A DNA stretch of 9,533 nucleotides from Candidatus Altimarinota bacterium (GTDB taxonomy: Bacteria > Patescibacteriota > Gracilibacteria > BD1-5 > UBA6164). A program made the translations under genes and the position numbers. Below the pieces are notes generated by a model that saw only the letters and a program-made list of their open reading frames with translations, had not been told where the DNA came from and made no database searches. Positions 1 through 6,457 of this stretch are shown one piece after another (the stretch's first letter is position 1; each line of letters begins with the position of its first letter). The stretch spans positions 1 to 9,533 of the forward strand of contig JAMOOA010000122.1 of assembly GCA_027066255.1 (NCBI GenBank), in the 5' to 3' direction.

Positions 1-1
1 G

Positions 2-202
2 GATACAAAATCGACAAAGATTACCCTCATACTTTCTTATCTCGAAGAGAGAGTATCTCTAGGGTTCCCAAAAAGAGATACACATATACTCGAAAGATTC
101 CAGAGAATAGAATCACAAAAATACTCAGCAAAGTCAAAAACTAGAGTAAATACCATAAAGAAGAAGAAGTATGAGAGGATACATATTAAGAATAAGAAAT
201 AA
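2..202 (+). CDS. 3' end of an unidentified gene (partial)
   Basis: A plus-strand frame is open from the left edge to a TAA at 200-202, giving 66 residues of a C-terminus. The tail is very basic (KKKKYERIHIKNKK), and no UGA occurs in this piece. It ends 5 nt before the sigma factor ATG, as expected for an upstream operon partner. I recognise no domain. Another frame is open for 47 codons from the edge to a TAG at 142-144, so the frame choice is uncertain. I prefer this one because it is longer and abuts the next gene. Confidence 0.4.
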   Translation, partial: DTKSTKITLILSYLEERVSLGFPKRDTHILERFQRIESQKYSAKSKTRVNTIKKKKYERIHIKNKK

Positions 203-207
203 GAGTG

Positions 208-711
208 ATGAAATATATAGACTTTTACAATAACTATAAAGATCAGATATTTTCCTACTTTTTCTACAATCTCAATCAGGATAGATACCTTGCAGAAGAC
301 CTCACAAGTGATACATTCCTCAAAGGATTTGAAAAATTTGAAGGCTATGACAAGAATCGCAAGTTCTCTACTTGGATATTTACGATAGCAAGAAATACTC
401 TCTATGATTATTATCGAAAGAAGAAAATAGACATTTCTATAGATGAAGAGATGGAGATGAGTTTCACTGAATTTATAAGGTATGAAGAGGATTTCGAGAA
501 AAAGATAGATACCAGTATCCATATAGAACAGGTGTATCTGGCTCTTGAGAATATACCGGAAGGACAGAGAGATATGATCGTTATGAAATATATCCAAGAG
601 CTTTCTACTAAAGAAATATCTAATATGACTGGAAAGACCGAGGCAAATATACGAAAAACACTGAGTCGATGACTTCTAGCTCTTCAGAGGATTCCTACTT
701 TTACTTCTTAA
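208..711 (+). CDS. ECF-type RNA polymerase sigma factor (sigma-70 family)
   Basis: The predicted 167-aa protein would direct RNA polymerase to a specific promoter set. Residues about 5-72 form sigma region 2: AEDLTSDTF at 29-37, then KFSTWIFTIARN and a basic DYYRKKK stretch. Residues about 105-160 form region 4, with LENIPEGQRDMIVMKYIQEL followed by the helix-turn-helix KEISNMTGKTEANIRKTLSRGL. No sigma 1 or 3 domain is present, which defines the ECF group. UGA 670-672 (residue 155) encodes the Gly of SRGL. Read as a stop, it would cut off the end of the recognition helix; reading through adds 13 residues to a TAA. ATG 208 is chosen over the adjacent GTG 205. The small membrane gene 12 nt downstream suggests a sigma/anti-sigma pair. 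The target regulon is unknown. Confidence 0.88.
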
Positions 712-723
712 ATACAATACATT

Positions 724-1107
724 ATGAAAAATTTTAAACTCAAACCAGTACAACTTTCAAAGAGTGCAGATATGAAAATCAAAACAAAACTCTTTATGCT
801 TCAGATCAAGAAGAATTTTGAATGACTCAAACTTCTTCGTGTTGCTCCTGTAGTCTTTGTATTTGCATTTATGGTTATAGGAGTATATCAGATACTTGAT
901 AGAGATGAAGAACTATGAAATCAAGATATACTGGTTCAGACGGAACAGGTACAGAAGACACAAAAACCTTCTCGTTTGCTTTCAGAGCTTCGTGAAATAC
1001 GTACAGAAAAATATAGAGCTATTGCAAGAAAAAGACTCTATACACAAAAAGCAGAACGTTATAAACAGTATGCATATGTGAGAGTTGCATGATTGAGAGG
1101 AAAATAG
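724..1107 (+). CDS. Small single-pass membrane protein, possible anti-sigma factor
   Basis: The 127-aa product has a basic N-terminus (residues 1-39), one hydrophobic segment at about 40-58 (VAPVVFVFAFMVIGVYQIL), then a charged, Arg/Lys/Gln-rich tail. UGA codons at 823, 916 and 1090 (residues 34, 65, 123) read as Gly; without recoding only 33 residues would remain. I find no ZAS zinc motif (HxxxCxxC) or other known anti-sigma domain. The call rests on position 12 nt after an ECF sigma gene and on the topology: a cytoplasmic N-terminus that could hold the sigma factor, one membrane span, and an external sensor tail. It could equally be an unrelated small membrane protein. The gene is supported by the open frame and start; its function is inferred. 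Confidence 0.6.
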
Positions 1108-1138
1108 GCTGTTAAGAATAGATTTTTAGAAATTTTCA

Positions 1139-1147
1139 TGTTATACT
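1139..1147 (+). promoter_or_regulatory. Extended -10 promoter for the 6S-like RNA
   Basis: TG-T-TATACT is an extended -10 element (TG at 1139-1140, hexamer at 1142-1147). No good -35 hexamer lies 16-18 bp upstream, which is typical where an extended -10 compensates. Transcription would start near 1154, between the end of the membrane protein gene (1107) and the structured region. Confidence 0.5.
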
Positions 1148-1153
1148 ACTCTA

Positions 1154-1335
1154 GCCTACTCATGAATAACAATGAGAGGCTAACAGGGAGGTCAACGCAA
1201 AGTAGAATACTAGAAACTTAAGTTTTGCGTATTCTAGGAAATATTTGCTGTTGTCCTCCCCCATAAAGAAGAGGTCTTTGAGGCCTCTTGTCTTATGTTA
1301 CTAAAAAAACCACTGAATACTTCAGTGGTTTTTTT
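1154..1335 (+). ncRNA. Structured small RNA, 6S RNA-like candidate
   Basis: This non-coding stretch of about 180 nt runs from a promoter to a strong terminator and folds into a long rod. The closing stem is 1172-1180 with 1283-1291 (9 bp including G-U pairs). The distal arm is GGGAGG 1186-1191 with CCTCCC 1255-1260, CAAC 1193-1196 with GTTG 1250-1253, GCAAA 1197-1201 with TTTGC 1244-1248, and TAGAATAC 1203-1210 with GTATTCTA 1229-1236, capped by an AAAC/GTTT loop. Between stem and arm is an asymmetric bubble, 5 nt on the 5' side and about 22 nt on the 3' side. The 3' side contains a small hairpin (AAAGA 1265-1269 with TCTTT 1275-1279). Closing stem, central bubble with a 3' mini-hairpin, and terminal arm match the general architecture and length of 6S RNA, which mimics an open promoter and binds sigma-70 RNA polymerase. 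No sequence signature confirms the family; the 5' bubble is short. It is not recognisably RNase P RNA, tmRNA or SRP RNA. Confidence 0.5.
1303..1335. terminator. Bidirectional Rho-independent terminator
   Basis: A perfect 15-bp stem (1303-1317 with 1321-1335) has a TAC loop. The outer 7 pairs are A on the left and T on the right, so each strand shows a stable core (CCACTGAA/TTCAGTGG) followed by a T-run. It ends the small RNA on the plus strand and rplA, whose stop is at 1357, on the minus strand. Confidence 0.9.
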
Positions 1336-1356
1336 GATATGTATATATTGATGAGA

Positions 1357-2055
1357 TTATTTTTCCTCGTCTGGATTCATATTTATTTTGATTCCAGGTC
1401 CCATAGCGTTACAAACAGTAACGTTTTCTATGTATTTTCCTTTCGATCCAGATGGTTTAACATCTTGAATTGTTTGAAGGAATGATTCGAGGTTCTCTTT
1501 GAGTTTTTCTTTTCCGAAAGAAAGTTTTCCAAAGATAGAATGGATATTTCCATGTTTATCTGTTTTGAATTCAAATTTTCCTCCAGCAATTTCTCCTATA
1601 ACAGCTACGAGGTCTTCTCCTACGGTTCCTGTTTTAGGATTTGGCATGAGTCCTTTTGGACCAAGTACTCTCGCTATCTTTCCAAGATGTCTCATCATAG
1701 AAGGAGTAGCAACACAGATATCAAAATCAAGTGATTGGTTTCCATTCTCTATTTCGCTTACGAGATCCTCACCACCAGCGACAGTTGCTCCAGCTTTCTT
1801 GAGATCAGCTGCAGAAGTAGAATCACTAAATGCACAGATATTTGGGACTTTCCCAGTTCCATGAGGAAGTGTCGCGGTTGTTCTGATCATCTGATCCACA
1901 TGTTTTGGGTCAAGATTCAGAGTAAAGTGAACTTCAACTGTTGGGTCAAATTTCACCGTATTTGTTTGTTCGAGAAGCTCTACTGCTTCATCAACTGAGT
2001 AGCTCATTCCTTCTTTGAGGAATTCACAAGCTTTTACATATTTCTTACCAGCCAT
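1357..2055 (-). CDS. rplA: 50S ribosomal protein L1
   Basis: L1 binds 23S rRNA, forms the mobile L1 stalk that helps release E-site tRNA, and often represses its own mRNA. The 232-aa length is normal for bacteria. Family motifs are intact: LPHGTGK (63-69), the ATPSMMRHLGKIARVLGPKG region leading into LMPNPKTGTV (ending at 145), the GGKFEFKTDKHGNIH segment, and the C-terminal SKGKYIENVTVCNAMGPG. No UGA occurs among about 23 glycines, unlike neighbouring genes, which fits avoidance of the recoded codon in a highly expressed gene. It lies alone here, not next to rplK or rplJ as in most bacteria. Its start is confirmed by the MAGKKY N-terminus, although no Shine-Dalgarno is visible. It shares a terminator with the convergent small RNA. 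Confidence 0.97.
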   Translation of the reverse strand: MAGKKYVKACEFLKEGMSYSVDEAVELLEQTNTVKFDPTVEVHFTLNLDPKHVDQMIRTTATLPHGTGKVPNICAFSDSTSAADLKKAGATVAGGEDLVSEIENGNQSLDFDICVATPSMMRHLGKIARVLGPKGLMPNPKTGTVGEDLVAVIGEIAGGKFEFKTDKHGNIHSIFGKLSFGKEKLKENLESFLQTIQDVKPSGSKGKYIENVTVCNAMGPGIKINMNPDEEK

Positions 2056-2136
2056 GATGTATAATATAAAAAAATAAAAGGTAGTATCGTTGCTATATTG
2101 TATGAATATACAACTTCCTTTAAATAAGGCTTATGG

Positions 2137-2163
2137 ATTATACAGAAAAACTCATAATTGCAA
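2137..2163 (-). promoter_or_regulatory. Probable rplA promoter
   Basis: On the minus strand a perfect -10 TATAAT (2142-2137) is preceded by TTGCAA (2163-2158), with a short 15-bp spacer. The start would fall near 2130, leaving a leader of about 75 nt. The leader contains a small hairpin (TTGTAT 2098-2103 with ATACAA 2108-2113), a possible but unproven site for L1 autoregulation. Confidence 0.45.
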
Positions 2164-2192
2164 GTTGTTTTTCCTGAAAAAAGTCTTATATT

Positions 2193-2239
2193 TTTTATAT
2201 GTTGTATACCATAGAAACATAGGTATACAACATATAAAA
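2193..2239. repeat. 18-bp perfect inverted repeat upstream of the radical SAM gene
   Basis: Arms 2193-2210 and 2222-2239 are exactly complementary (TTTTATATGTTGTATACC and its reverse complement), with an 11-nt loop ATAGAAACATA. The structure ends 15 nt before the radical SAM ATG and is followed by the palindrome TTAACGTTAA (2242-2251). It could be a leader hairpin, an attenuator or a dimeric operator. The T-rich side gives no proper terminator on the plus strand; on the minus strand it has a weak T-run. A possible but weak plus-strand promoter overlaps its left edge (TTGTTT 2165-2170, 18 bp, TATTTT 2189-2194). The core word TATACAAC occurs again at 2107-2114 in the rplA leader. Confidence 0.7.
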
Positions 2240-2254
2240 CCTTAACGTTAAACT

Positions 2255-3148
2255 ATGTATAAAAGAACAGACGTAAAAGTATGATTCGCATGTAATAATT
2301 ATTGTACTTTTTGTGTTCAAGGAGACAAGAGATTCAAATTTCAACCAAGAAAGCTTGAAGAAATAAGAAATATACTTGATACAGAGTATAATGATGGATG
2401 TAAATATGTTGTTTTTACTGGATGAGAGCCAACGGTTCACCCTAATCTGGTAGAAGCAGTAGCGTATGCAAAGCAAATAGGGTTTAAACAAATCCAGATT
2501 CAATCAAATGGAACAACTTTTCATGATGTAGATTATACGAAATCCCTTATAGCAGCTGGAGTAACAGAATTTAGCCCTTCTATTCATTGATTTCATGCTG
2601 AAACACATGATACACAAGTTCAGACTCCATGAGCTTGGAAGAAGGTGATCAAGGGGCTTATTGTCCTCAAGCAGTTGAATCAGATAATTATCATTAATTC
2701 TGTTATTACTAAAGATAATTATAGAGAAGCCCCAGAGTTAGCTGCACTATTACTGAAAATAGGAGTTAATCAATTTCAATTTGCCTTTGTTCACATCCTT
2801 TGAAGTGCAGCTAAAAACAAAGAAACAGTTGTTCCGAGGAAGTCAGATGTTATTCCGTATATTCATAAAGCTTTGGATCTTGCAAAGAAGCATGGAGTAC
2901 CTGCTTATACGGAGGCTATTCCTTACTGTCTTATGCAAGGCTATGAATGGGCGATTGCAGAAAATATTATGCCAGAGACTTCTGTTATAGATGCAGAATA
3001 CAAGATAGATAGCTATGCAGATTACAGGTGGTCTGAATGAAAAGCAAAAAGAAAGGATTGTAAAAAATGTAGCAAAAATGATGTGTGCGAAGGTCCTTGG
3101 AAAGAATACCCAGAAATTTATGGTTGGGATGAGTTTACTCCAGTATAA
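2255..3148 (+). CDS. Radical SAM enzyme with C-terminal cysteine cluster
   Basis: The 297-aa protein should cleave S-adenosylmethionine reductively to make a 5'-deoxyadenosyl radical. C13-x3-C17-x2-C20 is the canonical 4Fe-4S motif, in FACNNYCTFC, and TGGEPT (55-60) is the SAM-binding GGEP motif. C225 (PYCLMQGYE) and C269, C272 and C278 (DCKKCSKNDVC) could bind an auxiliary Fe-S cluster, as in SPASM/Twitch-type members. The substrate cannot be told. Six UGA codons (2282, 2423, 2588, 2630, 2801, 3038) read as Gly at residues 10, 57, 112, 126, 183 and 262; residue 57 is the second Gly of GGEP. Under the standard code the gene falls to fragments. The start MYKRTDVKVGFAC is at a usual distance from the first Cys. 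No Shine-Dalgarno is present. A GFA-family gene follows after 31 nt. Confidence 0.9.
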
Positions 3149-3179
3149 AATAGTGTATTATTTTTATAAAATATAAGTC

Positions 3180-3596
3180 ATGAAATATAAAAAAACAGGA
3201 AGTTGTCTTTGTGGAAAATGTAAGTTTTCTTTTGATACTGAGAATCTGGAAATAGGAGCTTGTCATTGTTCTATGTGTCGTAAGTGGACAGGAGGACTAT
3301 CTATGGCAATGCATATAAATAGTCCTGTAATTTTTGAGGATGAATCCTTCGTGAAGTGGTATAGTTCATCTGAGTGGGGAATGAGGGGGTTTTGTTCAGA
3401 ATGTGGATCAAATCTTGCTTGGAGTATGAAAGACAAATCCATGATGTGTCCTTCTGTATGAAGCTTAGATGATGATTCTGATATACAATTTAGTACTGAG
3501 GTATTTATTGATGAAAAACCAAAATACTATAGTTTTGCAAATGATACAAAAAAAATGACAGGAGCAGAAGTGTTTGCAGAATTTTCAGGAGAATAG
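3180..3596 (+). CDS. GFA/CENP-V family zinc protein
   Basis: The 138-aa protein matches the glutathione-dependent formaldehyde-activating (GFA)/CENP-V fold throughout. Zinc ligands are visible as C9-L-C11-G-x-C14, C28-H-C30-x2-C33-RKWTGG and FC72-x2-C75-GSNL, followed by the typical C-terminal YSFANDTKKMTGAEV. The named activity, adding glutathione to formaldehyde, is proven for few members, and a CPR-type organism probably lacks glutathione, so the real substrate is unknown. UGA 3459-3461 (residue 94) reads as Gly. A stop there would remove the last 45 residues of a conserved domain. It may be co-transcribed with the radical SAM gene. Its TAG is immediately followed by the reversed stop of yidD. 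Confidence 0.88.
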
Positions 3597-3842
3597 TTAT
3601 TTCTCTTTCTCCACTGGATCATAACCTCCTTTGCTCCAAGGCATACACCTGAGAACTCTTCCGATTCACATAAGTGAGCCCTTTGTGACTCATTTTTTTT
3701 GTATGGCTTCTTTGGTGTAGTCACTACAACTGGGGATATGTTTACAGTAGGGAGGATTGTTCATAGATTTTGCCCAGATACTGTGATCGGGAGAAAGGTA
3801 GCGCTGATAGAGCTCAATGAGTTTGATGAGTAAAGATTTCAT
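3597..3842 (-). CDS. yidD: Membrane protein insertion efficiency factor YidD
   Basis: YidD is a small membrane-associated protein that assists YidC in inserting membrane proteins. The 81-aa product shows the family pattern: amphipathic N-terminus MKSLLIKLIELYQRYLSP, CKHIPSCSDYTKEAI (33-47), then VLRCMPWSKGGYDPV (63-77), the last being the YidD hallmark. UGA codons (TCA on the plus strand at 3690-3692 and 3666-3668) encode Gly 51 and Gly 59. Without recoding the protein stops before the hallmark. Between LSP and CKHIPSC it carries about 14 residues (DHSIWAKSMNNPPY), longer than in many homologues. It is not next to rnpA and rpmH, its common partners. The stop codon touches that of the convergent GFA gene. 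Confidence 0.93.
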
Positions 3843-3867
3843 GATTTTTTTGTAAAAAGATATTATA

Positions 3868-3943
3868 TCCTCGAAGGATTCTGAATCACACCCCAGGGTG
3901 TCTTTCTCTTCTGCTTTGCAGAATTCACCTTGAAGTTCAGAAT
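3868..3943. repeat. Nested palindromic intergenic element
   Basis: Outer arms ATTCTGAA (3878-3885) and TTCAGAAT (3936-3943) enclose two hairpins: ACACCC 3888-3893 with GGGTGT 3896-3901, and TTCTGC 3909-3914 with GCAGAA 3918-3923 (loop TTT). TCCT-CGA-AGGA (3868-3878) flanks the left side. The minus strand reads GTCATTCTGAACTT at its start, a wording common in dispersed palindromic repeats of many bacteria. The layout suggests a repetitive extragenic palindrome. It lies upstream of both yidD and ruvA and codes for nothing I can recognise. Confidence 0.55.
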
Positions 3944-3994
3944 GACGTAGTATAGGTTTAAAATAACACAGTACAAGTTTGAGATGACAATAGA
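3933..3994. repeat. Three degenerate tandem units with 21-bp period
   Basis: Units begin at 3933, 3954 and 3975, exactly 21 bp apart: AAGTTCAGAATGACGTAGTA, AGGTTTAAAATAACACAGTA and AAGTTTGAGATGACAATAGA. Pairwise identity is about 11 to 14 of 20 bases, with the core pattern AAGTTY...ATGAC shared. The period is two helical turns, so the units lie on one face of the DNA. They overlap the right arm of the nested palindrome and precede ruvA. Confidence 0.5.
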
Positions 3995-4003
3995 CTTTTT
4001 TTC

Positions 4004-4033
4004 TATAAACTATAAACTTATAAAACTATAAAC
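4004..4033 (+). promoter_or_regulatory. Repeated TATAAA boxes upstream of ruvA
   Basis: TATAAA occurs four times at 7-8-bp intervals (4004, 4011, 4019, 4027), directly before the ruvA ATG at 4048. Any of them could serve as a -10 element. The best upstream partner is TTGAGA at 3979-3984, spaced 19 bp from the first box. This is the likely promoter region for the ruvA-tyrA-pyruvyl transferase cluster, but no single pair is convincing. Confidence 0.35.
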
Positions 4034-4047
4034 TAAGAACTATTTTT

Positions 4048-4641
4048 ATGATTGCTTATATTTCAGGGAAAGTACTGGATATCTCAGAAACACAAGTATT
4101 GATGATGCTTCATAGTGGAATAGGCTATGAAGTATCTATTAATGAACTGACTTACAGCAAGATAGTGACACAAGAAGATGTGGATCTGTTTGTGTATCAT
4201 CATATCTCAGAAGCAACTCAAGCCTTGTATTGATTTGTAGAGAAAGAGGAAAAACAAGTATTTCTAGAGCTTATCAAGATATCTGGCATAGGAGGGAAGG
4301 TAGCTCTTTCTATTCTTTCTCTTGGTATTGATTACCTCGTACAATCAGTACAAAATGATGACAAGGCTGCTGTTCAGCAGATAAAATGAATCGGGAAAAA
4401 GATGGCTGAGAAGATTATCCTGGAACTCAAAGACAAGGATTTCATAACAGCAAAGGTATATACCTCTACTGGAAGTGCTACTCAAACACAACTTCCAGCG
4501 TCTCTCATGGAAAATATCAAATCAACCCTGACAAATATGGGGTATAGGCCAAGGGATATAGAAAGAATTCTCGCTCAAATACCATCAGAAGTAGATACCA
4601 CAGAAAAGATACTGTCACATGTTATAAAGGAACTCAGTTAA
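4048..4641 (+). CDS. ruvA: Holliday junction branch migration protein RuvA
   Basis: RuvA tetramers bind Holliday junctions and load the RuvB motor for branch migration in recombinational repair. The 197-aa length is typical. An N-terminal OB fold starts MIAYISGKV and ends near LYGF (60-63). The two helix-hairpin-helix motifs are ISGIGGKVALSILS and IKGIGKKMAEKIILELKDK, and the C-terminal RuvB-interacting domain has NMGYRPRDIERIL. UGA codons 4231-4233 and 4387-4389 give Gly 62 (YGF) and Gly 114 (first Gly of the second GIG), both conserved family glycines. ruvB and ruvC are not in the window. tyrA starts 2 nt after the TAA, so the two are surely co-transcribed. Confidence 0.96.
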
Positions 4642-4643
4642 TT

Positions 4644-5393
4644 ATGAAACCAACACTTGGAGTATTTTGATTTGGGCAATTTATGGAGTTTTTTACTCCA
4701 TATCTTGAGCCGTTTTTTGAAATCAAGGTCTATGATAGAAGTTGAGGATGAGAGAAGATCCTGAAAACTTGAGCGAAGCCAGTTTCTTTTGAAGAAGCAG
4801 CTTCTTGCAGCTTTGTACTTTTGGGTTATCCAGCCTCATATATAGAAGACCTTGTAAAGAAAATAGCTCCGTACATCAAAAAAGAAGTAGTTGTTTTTGA
4901 TATATGTTCTGTCAAAACACCAGCTGTAGAAGCGATGATAAAATACCTACCAAAGCACTGTCATATCATAGGAACACATCCTGTATTTTGACCACAAAGT
5001 GGAAAAAATGGAATTAAGTGACTCAAGATGACTTTTACAGACATTACCTCAGATAGAGGGGTATTTGAAGAATTTAAAAATATATTTTCAGAAAAATTGA
5101 AGCTAGAAGTTTTTGAAATGACAATACAACAGCATGATAAAGAAATGGCTTACATACAGGGAATTACTCATTTTATTGGGAGAACTCTGAAGCAAATGGC
5201 TATCCCTGACGCAGTACTGGCTACAACATCATATTCTCACCTGAGAGAAACAAGTGAGCTTGTTGGTTATGATTCAGATGATCTCTTCCTTTCTATACAA
5301 CTCGATAACCCATATGTGAAAGAAGCGCGCGAAGCACTTTTGACAGAAATTGTGTCTCTTGATGACTGGGTGCAAGAAAATACAAAAAAATAA
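4644..5393 (+). CDS. tyrA: Prephenate/arogenate dehydrogenase
   Basis: This 249-aa enzyme would oxidatively decarboxylate prephenate or arogenate towards tyrosine with NAD(P)+. The Rossmann start is LGVFGFGQFMEFF (5-17), where the third Gly of GxGxxG is Met. D31 at the end of strand 2 (VYDRS) suggests NAD use. Later come DICSVKTPAVE, GTHPVFGPQSG with the catalytic-type His112, and QQHDKEMAYIQGITHFIGR with His164 and His176, all classic for the TyrA family and closest in wording to plant-type arogenate dehydrogenases. Six UGA codons (4668, 4743, 4749, 4770, 4989, 5019) give Gly 9, 34, 36, 43, 116 and 126; 116 lies in HPVFG. No other aromatic pathway gene is present. It is sandwiched between ruvA (2-nt gap) and the pyruvyl transferase (5-nt gap). 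Confidence 0.9.
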
Positions 5394-5398
5394 AGACT

Positions 5399-6418
5399 AT
5401 GAATATATCTATCCTTGCATCTATCTGATGTCAAAACCTGTGAGATGAGCTCATACTCAAAAATGAAGTACAGCTTCTTCGTGAAAGATATGGAGAAAAT
5501 ACGAAGTTTCGTGTGTTTAGTTATGATGTTTTGAATCCTTTTCTTAAAGATGGAAATATCGAGTATAGAGAATACTTTCCTGTAGGGAGTAAGAACCCTA
5601 AAAATACTCTTCGTAATATCAAAAACTTTTCTTCTTTTATTGGTACTATTTTTTGGTCGAATTTAGTAGTTGTCTGAGGAGGAGGAATTTTCTATGAAAA
5701 AGAAATACAATTAACTCGTAGCCCCTTGGATTTATGGGTGTTTCGTATGAAATGGATACGTTTTTTTCGAAAAAAAGTACTCTTCTTTGCTGTGGGGATA
5801 GATGTATCGTCTGAAATTGGACTTAAAAAAATACAAAAAATATTCTTAGGAAAGAAGATGGAAGTGACAGTGAGAGACAGAGAAAGTAGTTGTGTTCTTC
5901 AGGAAGTAGGGATCAAAAGTGAGATAGTCCAAGATCCTGTTTTTCATGACAATCCAACAAGTCTCAAAAAAGGAAAAATACTCGGAGCTTTTGCTTCGGG
6001 AGATTTCAACCTCAAAGACATAGAAAAATATAGTTTCATCTGAAAAAAAGTGTGAATTGCTCTGAGGAAGTGATATATAGGGAAAAGCAAAAATGAGAAG
6101 CTTGAGTTTCTTATGATAGAAGAGCTTTTAAAGATGATAGAGAGAAAATGAGGAAATATAGTTTTACTCCCTCATAGCTTTCACAGTTCTGATATCAAAG
6201 CAAATGACTATTTCTTTCTCAAACAGTTTGAAACTTCCACAAGAGTTCTCGAAAACACTCTCGCAGACGTGTATGATGTTTATACAAATAAAGAGATAGA
6301 TTTATGTATCGCGATGAGGCTACACTCTATTATACTCTCACATGTATATGGAGTAGACACAATTGCTTTGAGTTATAGTCAAAAAACAGATGAAACTATA
6401 AAAAAACTCCTGAGATAA
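5399..6418 (+). CDS. Polysaccharide pyruvyl transferase family protein (CsaB-like)
   Basis: Members transfer pyruvate from phosphoenolpyruvate to sugars of surface glycans; CsaB does so on the cell-wall polymer that anchors S-layer proteins. The 339-aa product has the N-terminal IGCQNLGDELIL (9-20), VVVGGGGIFYE around 93-99, and IAMRLHSIILSHVYGVDTIALSY, with Arg307 and His309 in the family RLH motif. Seven UGA codons (5426, 5441, 5675, 6041, 6053, 6071, 6149) read as Gly, including Gly15 of NLGDE and the first Gly of the GGGG run. Four of the seven fall in the stretch encoding residues 215-251. The protein stops soon after the SYSQKT segment, shorter at the C-terminus than typical CsaB, and its last codons form part of the terminator. 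The exact sugar acceptor is unknown. Confidence 0.85.
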
Positions 6419-6433
6419 CCTCAGGAGTTTTTT
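6401..6433. terminator. Bidirectional terminator overlapping the pyruvyl transferase stop
   Basis: A perfect 14-bp stem (6401-6414 with 6420-6433, AAAAAACTCCTGAG and its complement) has the loop ATAAC. The stop codon TAA (6416-6418) sits in the loop and the last codons KKLLR lie in the stem. T-runs follow on both strands, so it serves the plus-strand cluster and the convergent pilin gene. Confidence 0.9.
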
Positions 6434-6457
6434 AAATGTTTTTTTAGAAATACTTGA

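Noticed and set aside
37..597. 186-aa minus-strand open frame
   Set aside because: It lies antisense to the sigma factor, and the translation is low-complexity Phe/Ile/Leu-rich with no family likeness. It is a shadow of the real gene.
1499..1864. 121-aa plus-strand open frame
   Set aside because: It is fully antisense to rplA, whose family motifs are unmistakable.
2193..2239. Rho-independent terminator
   Set aside because: The stem is AT-rich, and the plus strand lacks a T-run after it. No gene ends upstream on either side, so an operator or leader role is more likely.
3527..3724. 65-aa minus-strand open frame
   Set aside because: It is out of frame with yidD, overlaps the GFA gene end and has no family features. 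YidD in the other frame explains the region.
4004..4033. CRISPR-like short repeats
   Set aside because: The units are only 6-8 bp of AT-rich sequence with no spacers of regular length and no cas genes.
2255..6418. Multiple pseudogenes or sequencing frameshifts
   Set aside because: All interruptions are UGA, the frame never shifts, and conserved motifs continue directly across them at glycine positions.
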